Source of the DNA: Saccharopolyspora phatthalungensis
Lineage (GTDB): Bacteria > Actinomycetota > Actinomycetes > Mycobacteriales > Pseudonocardiaceae
Reading direction: 5' to 3'
Length of the DNA: 64,000 nt
Assembly (NCBI RefSeq): GCF_014203395.1
Contig: NZ_JACHIW010000001.1
Span: 4,137,501-4,201,500, forward strand
Positions 1 to 6,999 of the stretch are shown one piece after another. The notes below the pieces were generated by a model. It was not told where the DNA came from, ran no database searches, and was given only the letters and a program-made list of their open reading frames with translations. The position numbers and the translations under genes were made by a program. Each line of letters begins with the position of its first letter. The stretch's first letter is position 1.

Positions 1-287
1 GGTCCTACGAGTGGTACTTGCTGCCGGACGACGAACGCCGCACGATGCTGGCCGACCACGGCAAGGAAGCCCGCGACTATCCGGACGTCCGGGCGAATAC
101 GGTGGCCTCGTTCGCACTCGGCGACTACGAGTGGATCCTCGCCTTTGAGGCGGACGAGCTTCACCGGATCGTGGACCTGATGCGCCACCTACGCGGAACC
201 GAGGCACGCCTTCACGTGCGCACGGAGATCCCGTTCTACACCGGCCACCGGGTCGACGTCGCCGACCTGGTCACCCGCCTGCCCTGA
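1..287 (+). CDS. hemQ: Coproheme decarboxylase HemQ, C-terminal part
   Basis: The reading frame is open from base 3 to the stop at 285-287; the N-terminus lies outside the window. The fragment carries hallmarks of the actinobacterial HemQ (chlorite-dismutase fold) C-terminus: [20 protein letters not shown], whose His is at the position of the proximal heme ligand, the [15 protein letters not shown] strand and the ending IPFYTG. The family converts coproheme III to heme b with peroxide in the coproporphyrin-dependent pathway of Gram-positive bacteria. Upstream heme genes would be expected outside the window. No obvious terminator follows before the accessory patch begins. Confidence 0.93.
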   Translation, partial: SYEWYLLPDDERRTMLADHGKEARDYPDVRANTVASFALGDYEWILAFEADELHRIVDLMRHLRGTEARLHVRTEIPFYTGHRVDVADLVTRLP

Positions 288-415
288 ACGCGTCGCTGAT
301 CATGGCGCGGCGGTCGCGATGGCCGAAAGCAGCGCTGAAGCATCGGCCTGCCACGTTGCCGCCAGGTTCCTGGCCGACAGCGGGCCTACGGCCCTCCCGT
401 GTGAGGATCGCAATC

Positions 416-634
416 ATGGCGGACCAGGACGACGGCGACGACAACTGGGTCGAGAAGAACGGGCCCAACTCTCTGTGCTTCACCTGTGCCGGGCTTCGCA
501 AGATCAGCGAAGCCCGGCTCTACGTCGTGCAAGCCACCGAGGACTTACAGACCGGCATGACGATGGCCGAGTGGCGGACGTGCCCCCAATGCGGCGGCAA
601 GGGCTACCTGCCAGGGTTGCAACCGCCGGTGTGA
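416..634 (+). CDS. Small DnaJ-type zinc-ribbon protein, copy A
   Basis: A 72-residue protein starting at ATG 416 (MADQDDGDD). An in-frame extension to 302 is possible but its residues look non-coding. It has one CxxC in CFTCAGLRKISE and a second in CPQCGGKGYLPG, together a single zinc ribbon resembling half of the DnaJ cysteine-rich domain. The last 57 residues are almost identical to the protein at 1280-1501. Role unknown. The location in a cluster of four small zinc-ribbon genes suggests accessory, plasmid- or integrative-element-like cargo; this is inference. Confidence 0.7.
   Translation: MADQDDGDDNWVEKNGPNSLCFTCAGLRKISEARLYVVQATEDLQTGMTMAEWRTCPQCGGKGYLPGLQPPV
462..634 (+). repeat. Direct repeat, copy 1 (zinc-ribbon gene 3' part)
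   Basis: About 173 bp with very high identity, only a handful of mismatches, to 1329-1501 at an offset of 867 bp. It covers the 3' three-quarters of the zinc-ribbon gene and ends at its stop codon. Recent duplication or gene conversion. Confidence 0.9.
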
Positions 635-719
635 GACCGGAAAGCCTGCCTCGGTGAAGGTTCGCCTTCGGGCGTGTGGCCTTGTCCTGTTCTCCGCCTC
701 GTCCGAGGGCGTGGCGTCG

Positions 720-803
720 ACCACCGGGACTGACCACGCGGAACCGGACCTCGGCGATCATCAGGCACTCGTAGGCCCAGCCCTTTTTGCCGCCTGATTC
801 CAA
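720..803 (-). pseudogene. Relic of the gene at 4852-5239
   Basis: Read on the minus strand this stretch encodes KKGWAYECLMIAEVRFRVV followed by SPGG, which matches the KDGWVYEYLGRMIAEGRFRV part of the broken gene at 4852-5239. The DNA is alignable to about 4977-5066 with a 6-bp deletion, and an A-tract (near 785) shifts the frame just upstream of the match. Only about 28 codons remain, so this is a decayed second copy. It is the only identifiable content of the stretch between the first two zinc-ribbon genes. Confidence 0.7.
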
Positions 804-893
804 TTGCGACCTCGCCGCCGCGCGGGGTCCGCCGCGCCGGGCCCCAAACGCGCCGGGCCCTGGGCGTACCTCGCGCGCCGCCCATCTTTCGTC

Positions 894-1073
894 ATGGTCA
901 CCGACGGTGGGAGAGTGATCACAATCGTGCTGTGGACGTGTCCCACGTGCGGTGGGACGGGGACGGTAGAGGTACGTCGCCGATCCCGCCGCACGGGCGA
1001 CGGTGAAGAACTGGTTGAGCAGGACTGCAACACGTGCGACGGCTCGGGGCAGTTGGAGAGCCCGCCGGTCTAG
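894..1073 (+). CDS. Small zinc-ribbon protein B
   Basis: Encodes a short protein with WTCPTCGGTGTVEV, a basic linker, then CNTCDGSG, i.e. two CxxCxGxG halves as in the DnaJ zinc domain. The start is uncertain: ATG 894 has no clear ribosome-binding site, while GTG 915 and GTG 927 lie close to a GGTGGGAGA stretch; GTG 927 leaves a compact protein of about 48 residues. It lies just upstream of the next zinc-ribbon gene, same strand, 10 bp gap. Function unknown. Confidence 0.55.
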   Translation: MVTDGGRVITIVLWTCPTCGGTGTVEVRRRSRRTGDGEELVEQDCNTCDGSGQLESPPV

Positions 1074-1083
1074 GGAGGTAGCG

Positions 1084-1266
1084 GTGAGCGAAGAAGCGGA
1101 AGTGACCTCGCCCTGCCGCGGGTGCGAGGGCACCGGCTACGTCAGGGTGCCTCGGGCCCTCGTGTCAATGCAGACCGGAGAGGTATCCACGGTGATGGCG
1201 CAATCGCGGTGCCGCCACTGCCGCGAACGGCCCGGCCGCCAACGTGGCTACGGGCCCCCTGCGTAG
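1084..1266 (+). CDS. Small zinc-ribbon protein C
   Basis: GTG 1084 is preceded by a good AGGGAGG site, which fixes the start. The 60-residue product has CRGCEGTGYVRV and CRHCRERPGR, again two CxxC halves of a ribbon, with a diverged second half lacking the Gly-rich turn. It begins 10 bp after the previous stop and is followed by the next member 13 bp after its own stop, so B, C and D probably share one transcript. Function unknown. Confidence 0.65.
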   Translation: MSEEAEVTSPCRGCEGTGYVRVPRALVSMQTGEVSTVMAQSRCRHCRERPGRQRGYGPPA

Positions 1267-1279
1267 AGAGGATCAGGCC

Positions 1280-1501
1280 ATGCCAAGCGAGCCGGACGAC
1301 TCGGACGCGGACCAGCCAACACCGAACGGGCCGAACGCCTTGTGCTTCACCTGCGGCGGGCTTCGCAAGATCAGCGAACCCCGGCTCTACGTCGTGCAAG
1401 CCACCGAGGACTTACAGACCGGCATGACGATGGCCGAGTGGCGGACGTGCCCGCAATGCGGCGGCAAAGGCTACCTGCCGGGCCTGCAACCGCCGGTATG
1501 A
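1280..1501 (+). CDS. Small DnaJ-type zinc-ribbon protein, copy D
   Basis: ATG 1280 follows AGAGGA at good spacing; the product has 73 residues. CFTCGGLRKISE and CPQCGGKGYLPG are shared with copy A, and everything from about residue 17 onward is nearly identical in the two proteins, while the acidic N-termini differ (DEDD-rich in both). The pair therefore looks like a recent duplication with independent N-terminal drift. Role unknown. Confidence 0.7.
   Translation: MPSEPDDSDADQPTPNGPNALCFTCGGLRKISEPRLYVVQATEDLQTGMTMAEWRTCPQCGGKGYLPGLQPPV
1329..1501 (+). repeat. Direct repeat, copy 2
   Basis: Second copy of the repeat described at 462-634; the two ends coincide with the stop codons of the two zinc-ribbon genes. 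Confidence 0.9.
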
Positions 1502-1670
1502 AGGCCGTTGTTGGCCTCCGCCTTTCATACCGGGCGATAGGACTGAAAGTGATCAAGGGCTTTTAACCCTGGCAAAAATTTCGGACGGCGATGTCGAGAA
1601 CCCGTGACTGGCTCCGTCCCCGCGGTGAACGTGACCAAAATGGGTCGCAACAGCACCGAGGAGAAACACG

Positions 1671-2086
1671 ATGGCTAAATACCTGCTGCTCAAGCACTAC
1701 CGCGGCGCTCCGGCTTCGGTCAACGCCGCGCCCATGGACCAGTGGACTCCGGAGGAGATCTCGGCGCACGTGCAGTACATGCACGACTTCGCGGCCCGGC
1801 TCGAGGAAACCGGCGAGTTCGTCGACAGTCAGGCGCTTGCCCCCGAGGGGACGTTCGTCCGCTACGACGGTGAGGGGCGCCCGCCGGTCACCGACGGTCC
1901 ATTCGCCGAAACCAAGGACCTCATCGCCGGCTGGATGGTGATCGATGTCGACAGCTACGAGCGCGCCATCGAGCTGGCCGGGGAGCTGTCGGCCGCCCCT
2001 GGGGCGGGCGGGGAGCCGATCCACGAGTGGCTTGAGGTGCGCCCGTTCCTGGCCTCGTCGCCCACCACCACGGAGTGTCATCTCAG

Positions 2087-2090
<4 letters not shown>
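1671..2090 (+). CDS. DGPF/YCII-domain protein, partner of ECF42 sigma factor
   Basis: A 139-residue protein beginning KYLLLKHYRG with the family motif TDGPFAETKDLIAGW near residue 74, the DGPF signature of the YCII-related dimeric alpha/beta fold. The start ATG 1671 follows GAGGAGAAAC. Its TGA overlaps the ATG of the sigma gene (ATGA, 2087-2090), so the two are translationally coupled. DGPF proteins are the conserved genomic partners of group ECF42 sigma factors; some are ECF42 targets. The last residues after VRPFLAS are unusual for the family and may just be read-through into the overlap. Confidence 0.88.
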
Positions 2091-3232
<1,142 letters not shown>

Positions 3233-3302
3233 CGGGTCGCGCTCGGATTTTCCCGCAGCACTTGGCGCGGCCCCGTGGCCAGAGCGGTCGCCTCACAGTG
3301 AG

Positions 3303-3329
3303 GCCGAAGTGCTCGCTGCGATGCGCGAG
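3303..3329 (+). repeat. 27-bp fragment of the antitoxin gene, upstream copy
   Basis: These 27 bp are identical to 3509-3535 inside the VapB-like gene (encoding AEVLAAMRE). After the match the upstream copy reads directly into TAG, so it looks like the tail of a lost antitoxin gene or a short duplication. Confidence 0.85.
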
Positions 3330-3373
3330 TAGCGCTATTTTGACGCAACAGCGCTGCAAGCTAGCATTGCCGC

Positions 3374-3610
3374 ATGGCCACCGTCCAGGTTCGGGATCTT
3401 TCGGAAGAAACCTACGAGACGTTCCGTAAACGCGCCCGTGCAGCCGGGCAGTCATTGCAGGCGTACCTTCACGACCTGCTTGAAGCGGAGGCGGCGAAGA
3501 CTCCGAAAGCCGAAGTGCTCGCTGCGATGCGCGAGACCTTGGCTCGTGATCCCCGTCCCGGAGTCACCAGGGAATCGATCCTGGCTGATCTTGAGGCCGA
3601 CCGTCGATGA
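3374..3610 (+). CDS. vapB: VapB/FitA-type ribbon-helix-helix antitoxin
   Basis: A 78-residue protein with an N-terminal ribbon-helix-helix segment (ATVQVRDLSEETYETFRKRA, then GQSLQAYLHDLLEAEA) that would bind operator DNA as a dimer, and a C-terminal tail expected to wrap the toxin. The ATGA overlap (3607-3610) with the PIN-domain gene is the usual antitoxin-toxin arrangement and implies coupled translation and autorepression by the complex. No clear ribosome-binding site precedes ATG 3374. A 27-bp piece of the gene is repeated 206 bp upstream. Confidence 0.88.
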   Translation: MATVQVRDLSEETYETFRKRARAAGQSLQAYLHDLLEAEAAKTPKAEVLAAMRETLARDPRPGVTRESILADLEADRR

Positions 3611-4008
3611 AAGCGATGGTCGTCGACTCCTCGACTGTGATCATCGCAATCGGGGAGAAGAGCGCCGCTGCCGAGGAACTGTCATCCAGGCTGGTCGATC
3701 TCGAGTGTCACGCTCCGCATCTCATAGACGCGGAGGTGGGAAACGTGCTGCGGCGCCGCTTGCTCGTGGGTGAGATATCGGCCGAGACAGCGGAGACCGG
3801 TGTCCGGCTCATGGAATCAGTTGTTGACGAACGGTATCCGCATGCTGGACCGCTCGCGCAGGCCGCATGGCGATTGCGCGGGGCGATCACCTTCTACGAT
3901 GCACTCTACGTCGCGTTGGCTGCGCGTTTGGACATACCGCTGTTGACTGCGGACGCCCGGCTGTCCCGTGCACCGTCGTTGCCGTGCAAAGTGGAGGTTG
4001 TGGCGTAG
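3607..4008 (+). CDS. vapC: VapC-type PIN-domain ribonuclease toxin
   Basis: A 133-residue PIN protein. The acidic metal-binding residues are in place: Asp7 (MVVDSS), Glu43 (DAEVGNVL), Asp98 (FYDALYVALA) and Asp116 (LLTADARLS), so the nuclease should be active. VapC toxins cleave tRNA or rRNA when not bound by VapB. Its last 103 bp are overlapped on the opposite strand by the end of the HicB-like gene (stop at 3906), an unusual convergent overlap between two toxin-antitoxin-type loci. Confidence 0.9.
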   Translation: MKAMVVDSSTVIIAIGEKSAAAEELSSRLVDLECHAPHLIDAEVGNVLRRRLLVGEISAETAETGVRLMESVVDERYPHAGPLAQAAWRLRGAITFYDALYVALAARLDIPLLTADARLSRAPSLPCKVEVVA

Positions 4009-4265
4009 TGATCAATACCGCGCTTCAGGCTGCCTTCGGATTCCCGCTGACCAGTTGGTGTGCGCTCTTGCACCTCTGGTGGAAGCGAGATGGTGACGTC
4101 GAGGTCGATGGTCTCCGCAGGCTCCCCGGTCATGATTTCGATGAGGTCCTGGGCCGTCTCGCGAATCTCGCTGACCCTGCGCGCCTGGGTCCATCGTTCG
4201 ATGGCAGGAACGTGGATCAACCAGAACTTGCCGTCCCGCGTGACTGTCACCTGGTATGTAGTCAT
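3906..4265 (-). CDS. HicB-like antitoxin, C-terminus probably replaced
   Basis: ATG 4265 starts TTYQVTVTRDGKFWLIHVPA, the beta-strand opening of HicB-type partial-RNase-H-fold antitoxins, followed by a helix with VSEIRETAQDLIEIMTGEP and ISLPPEV. Family members normally continue into a helical or HTH C-terminus; here the tail after about residue 70 is polar, irregular and runs antisense to vapC. I infer that the natural 3' end was lost when this locus became joined to vapBC. The start overlaps the stop of a 42-codon upstream reading frame (ATGA, 4262-4265). No HicA-like toxin with its conserved His is visible. Confidence 0.65.
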   Translation of the reverse strand: MTTYQVTVTRDGKFWLIHVPAIERWTQARRVSEIRETAQDLIEIMTGEPAETIDLDVTISLPPEVQERTPTGQRESEGSLKRGIDHYATTSTLHGNDGARDSRASAVNSGMSKRAANAT

Positions 4266-4390
4266 CGCTGCTTCCACCACTTCTCCACGAGTTCCCCCTG
4301 GCGTTCCTTGAAAATGTTGAGAGCGAGATTCTCGCCGAGTTCTGTGTCTCGGGACAGGAATAACCGTTGCCCCCAGGCGGTAGATCGCAT
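4262..4390 (-). CDS. Small 42-residue protein coupled to the HicB-like gene
   Basis: An open frame from ATG 4390, with GAAGG about 8 nt upstream, to a TGA that overlaps the HicB-like start. The product is basic and helical (LSRDTELGENLALNIFKERQ, ending VEKWWKQR). The coupling and a coding-like residue pattern argue that it is real, or the C-terminal remainder of a longer toxin-like gene. The 5' end overlaps, on the opposite strand, the region where the membrane protein at 4367-4636 would have to begin. Confidence 0.45.
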   Translation of the reverse strand: MRSTAWGQRLFLSRDTELGENLALNIFKERQGELVEKWWKQR

Positions 4391-4636
4391 GGCTGCCGCC
4401 TTCACGGGCCAGCTCCCAAGCCCGCGGGCTTGGGGACTTTCGGGCTCATCCTGGCGATCGTCGGACCGTTCATCCCTGCCCCGCTTTCGGTCATCGTCCT
4501 CGTTGCCGCGCTCTTTCTCGGCGGACTAGGCCTGGATCGGGCCCGGCAGGGGAGAACCGGTGCCGACCTGCCACGGGCGGCGATCATCGTTGTCGGCGTT
4601 GGGCTGGTGCTGACGTTCCTCTTCGCGACCATGTAA
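4367..4636 (+). CDS. Small two-helix membrane protein, probably 5'-truncated
   Basis: Two hydrophobic segments are obvious: GTFGLILAIVGPFIPAPLS with VIVLVAALFLGGLGL, and AAIIVVGVGLVLTFLFATM at the C-terminus, separated by DRARQGRTGADLP; the pattern resembles DUF4190-type small membrane proteins. No convincing start exists: TTG 4367 gives an N-terminus of non-coding character and TTG 4430 starts within the first helix. I infer loss of the 5' end. A strong hairpin terminator follows immediately. Confidence 0.45.
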   Translation: MPPGGRSHGCRLHGPAPKPAGLGTFGLILAIVGPFIPAPLSVIVLVAALFLGGLGLDRARQGRTGADLPRAAIIVVGVGLVLTFLFATM

Positions 4637-4640
4637 GAAG

Positions 4641-4667
4641 CCTCCACCCGGTAGAACCGGGTGGAGG
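4641..4667 (+). terminator. Rho-independent terminator
   Basis: Perfect 12-bp inverted repeat CCTCCACCCGGT / ACCGGGTGGAGG with a 3-nt loop, followed by CCCTCTTGTGTTT. It closes the membrane-protein gene and could act on both strands. Confidence 0.85.
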
Positions 4668-4686
4668 CCCTCTTGTGTTTCTGGGG

Positions 4687-4851
4687 TTAGCCGGCGAAGT
4701 CGAACTCGCCCTTCTTCACGCCATCGAGGAACGCCGAGAACTTAGGACGGGTAGTCGTCAAGACCACGGCCTGGTTCGCGCTCTCCACGAGATGGACGTT
4801 GTCGCATCCGCAGCGACGATGGTAGGGGATTGGGCACAGTCCGACGATCGA
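4687..4851 (-). pseudogene. DUF397-like C-terminal relic
   Basis: On the minus strand the frame directly after the stop of the previous (broken) gene encodes CDNVHLVESANQAVVLTTTR, then FSAFLDGVKKGEFDFAG and TAA. This is the typical C-terminal pattern of DUF397 proteins, small actinobacterial partners of XRE regulators (xxFxxGVKxGEFD). No start codon with a ribosome-binding site and no WRKSS-type N-terminus is present, so it is an incomplete gene. Confidence 0.55.
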
Positions 4852-5239
4852 CTAATCGGGGCGTCGCAGGACGATGGTGCTCGACAGAATCGGGTTGTCG
4901 GAGCCCGTCAGATCCTCCATGATCGCGCCGTAACGGGTCTGGCGACGCCACTCCACCGCGTCAGAGAGGTCTAGGCCCCCGGGGCTGACCACGCGGAACC
5001 GGCCCTCGGCGATCATTCGGCCCAGGTACTCGTAGACCCAGCCATCCTTGGCGGTCTGGTTCCAGTAACTACCGCAGGAGAAGCAGTCGAGGCGAAAGAC
5101 GCTGAGCTGTTCCGGGTTCTCCGGAGGGAAGTGACCGCACTGGAAGCCGTACTCGCTCGTACGGGTGCAGGCACAGATGCGGGGGTGCCCATATCTGGCT
5201 GGGGTACTCCGGGTCGCGCTCGGGGCTGATGAGTTCCAT
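4852..5239 (-). pseudogene. Hypothetical protein gene broken by a frameshift
   Basis: ATG 5239 has a strong GAGGAGA site and begins MELISPERDPEYPSQIW; near 5188-5195 the coding character switches by one base to the frame GHPRICACTRTSEYGFQCGH and continues through LDCFSCGSYWNQTAKDGWVY and IAEGRFRVVSPGG to TAG at 4852. Together this is one protein of about 128 residues with two cysteine pairs, possibly metal-binding. Either one base was lost or gained, or there is a sequencing error. A shorter relic of the same gene lies at 720-803. The family is not one I can name. Confidence 0.65.
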
Positions 5240-5333
5240 TTCGCTCTCCTCGGCGGCGATGCCGCGTTGTGGTGTCGATCACGGACCGCTCGGCCAGAGT
5301 AGCGCAGGGTAGTTGGGCGGCGACGACCTCCGA

Positions 5334-6077
5334 TTAGTCCGCGTCCCAGGTGTACCGCAGTTCGTAGCTCGCTCCAGGCATGACCATGTCGTTGACTTCA
5401 ACGAGCCGCCCATTGCTGTACGTGCGCCGCTGGACCGTCAGGACCGGACCGCTGGTGAGTTCGAGCATCTGCTTCTCGTTCGCGTCGGGCATCCTCGCGC
5501 CAACGATTTCCTCGTGACTGGTCAGCTCGAACCCAAGTTCTTCCAGCCGAGCGAAAGCACCTCCCGGGCCCGTGTCGACCTCTTCGAGCGCGGTCCCGCG
5601 GGTGATCTCGCGCGGGAGCCTGGATACTGCGAGCATCACAGGCTTCCCGTCGGCCCGCATGACGCGATCGCGTACGCACAGCTCAGCAGTCTCTTCGATT
5701 CCGAATAGCTCTGCGAAGTCCTGCGCTGGCTCAAACCACACCCTGACCGATGACGTCGGAGCGAACCCTTGGGCCTTCGCCTCCGCAAGGAACGCCCCTT
5801 CGTTGCGCTCGCGCCTTGCCCGCGACAACCGCTCCCGCGAATCCAACCTCTTCACCACTCGCGGAGGCGACACGAACACTCCGACTCCGTGCTTCATCTG
5901 CACCAACCCAGCGTCCCGTAGCTCCGCAAGAGCCTGTCGGATCGTTGTGCGCGATGCTTCGAAACGCTTGATGAGTTCCGGTTCCGCGGGCAACTTGTCG
6001 CCAACGCCCCAGGCTCCCGAGGCGATCTCTACCTGGAGGATGTTCGCGATCTCCTTATACCGGGCCGTCGCGTTCAT
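5334..6077 (-). CDS. GntR-family regulator with UTRA effector domain (HutC type)
   Basis: A start at ATG 6077 (NATARYKEIANILQVEIASG) is supported by GAGAGGTG upstream; a longer frame to 6128 exists. Residues 1-75 form the winged helix (LPAEPELIKRFEASRTTIRQ, then ALAELRDAGLV), and the rest is a UTRA ligand-binding domain with GTALEEVDTGPGG and a C-terminal MVMPGASYELRY. Regulators of this type repress transfer genes in actinomycete integrative elements (KorSA-like) or sugar and histidine genes. The perfect palindrome at 6173-6189, about 100 bp upstream of the start, is a plausible operator for autoregulation. Confidence 0.88.
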   Translation of the reverse strand: MNATARYKEIANILQVEIASGAWGVGDKLPAEPELIKRFEASRTTIRQALAELRDAGLVQMKHGVGVFVSPPRVVKRLDSRERLSRARRERNEGAFLAEAKAQGFAPTSSVRVWFEPAQDFAELFGIEETAELCVRDRVMRADGKPVMLAVSRLPREITRGTALEEVDTGPGGAFARLEELGFELTSHEEIVGARMPDANEKQMLELTSGPVLTVQRRTYSNGRLVEVNDMVMPGASYELRYTWDAD

Positions 6078-6172
6078 TCGGCACCTCTCACACGTCTGGG
6101 TCGTCTTGCCTGCCTCCCATGAAATCACTTGGTGGTCTCTTGCGGAAACTCGATCGACATGCTTATCGTATC

Positions 6173-6189
6173 ACTCGTCTCAGACGAGT
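6173..6189. promoter_or_regulatory. Perfect palindrome, candidate GntR operator
   Basis: ACTCGTCT-C-AGACGAGT: 8-bp arms around a single base, in the region between the GntR gene and the downstream relic. The core TCGTCT/AGACGA fits the GTCT/AGAC-type half-sites common for HutC-like regulators. Assignment to the adjacent gene is inference. Confidence 0.55.
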
Positions 6190-6218
6190 ATGGCGACTAG
6201 GATGAGTGGGGTTTCGAT

Positions 6219-6491
6219 GGTTAACCCTGCTCCAGCTCAAGAATCACTCACGCCGCCACTAGAGGACCGCGACGTCGCTTACTGGCGCCCGCGGATATGT
6301 GCCCTGCGACGAACAGGAGCGGCGCAGGGCAGGGGATGGCCGGACCGACTCCGTCACCTGGTCACGGTCCGGTCATCCCCCGATCTCCGGCGCGGCACGG
6401 GGTCGACGAGCGGCCTTCGCCGCAACCGGCCCCACCGCGCCGGGCGCTGGTCGGCGTGCGCCCCTCGCACGCCGACCAGCACGTCAACTGA
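6219..6491 (+). pseudogene. Degenerate relic related to the gene at 33548-33769
   Basis: ATG 6219 opens a frame with LEDRDVAYWRPRI that quickly loses coding character. From 6336 the DNA resembles the start of the gene at 33548 (ATGGCCGGACCG against ATGACCGGACCG), shares an exact 22-bp block (6365-6386 with 33578-33599), and then continues in homology with 33782-33870. Relative to the 33-kb copy, about 180 bp are missing and the frame differs. I read this as a decayed homologue of an accessory gene pair. Otherwise the 6078-6528 interval holds only the palindrome and the terminator. Confidence 0.5.
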
Positions 6492-6517
6492 GCCCCACAC
6501 CTTTGCCGGTGTGGGGC
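6492..6517. terminator. Hairpin terminator between relic and msrB
   Basis: GCCCCACACC / GGTGTGGGGC, a 10-bp perfect stem with a 6-nt loop, followed by GTTTTCGTG. It lies just downstream of the convergent msrB stop and probably serves that gene too. Confidence 0.8.
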
Positions 6518-6528
6518 GTTTTCGTGTT

Positions 6529-6954
6529 CTAACCCTCGTCCGCGGGTTCCAGGCGTACGGCGATCGAGTTGATGCAGTAGCGCTGGTCGGTGGGGGTGGG
6601 GTAGCCCTCGCCCTTGAAGACGTGGCCGAGGTGGCTGTGGCAGGTGGCGCACAGGACCTCGGTGCGGACCATGCCTAGCGACCGGTCCTCGCGGAGGATC
6701 ACCGCATCGCTGTCGGCGGGGTCGTAGAACGACGGCCACCCGCAGTGGGATTCGAACTTGGTGTCGCTGCGGAACAACTCGGTCCCGCAGCCGCGGCACT
6801 CGTAGACGCCGACGGTTTTGGTGTCGACGTACTCGCCCTGCCAAGCCGGTTCGGTGGCGGCTTGGCGCAGCACCGCGTACTCGCTCGGGCTGAGCTGTTC
6901 CCGCCACTCCTGCTCGGTTTTGGTGACCTTGGGAGTTCCTGCGACCGGATCCAT
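6529..6954 (-). CDS. msrB: Peptide-methionine (R)-S-oxide reductase
   Basis: A 141-residue, single-domain MsrB. Zinc ligands are Cys53/Cys56 (YECRGCG) and Cys102/Cys105 (CATCHSHLGH). The catalytic cysteine is Cys127 in RYCINSIAV, and HCGWPSFYDP (Cys71) is the substrate-binding loop. It repairs methionine-R-sulfoxide in the cytosol using thioredoxin. The length and motifs are normal for the family. It stands alone as a monocistron between a terminator and the divergently placed regulatory DNA. Confidence 0.96.
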   Translation of the reverse strand: MDPVAGTPKVTKTEQEWREQLSPSEYAVLRQAATEPAWQGEYVDTKTVGVYECRGCGTELFRSDTKFESHCGWPSFYDPADSDAVILREDRSLGMVRTEVLCATCHSHLGHVFKGEGYPTPTDQRYCINSIAVRLEPADEG

Positions 6955-6999
6955 GCTTCCACGCTAATCCGTGTGAAGATCAACTGCACAGGCGCGGTC

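Noticed and set aside
5572..6678. A 368-codon plus-strand open frame across the GntR region
   Set aside because: It runs antisense to the well-supported GntR gene, its residues have no domain pattern, and only the short piece from 6219 has possible relic value.
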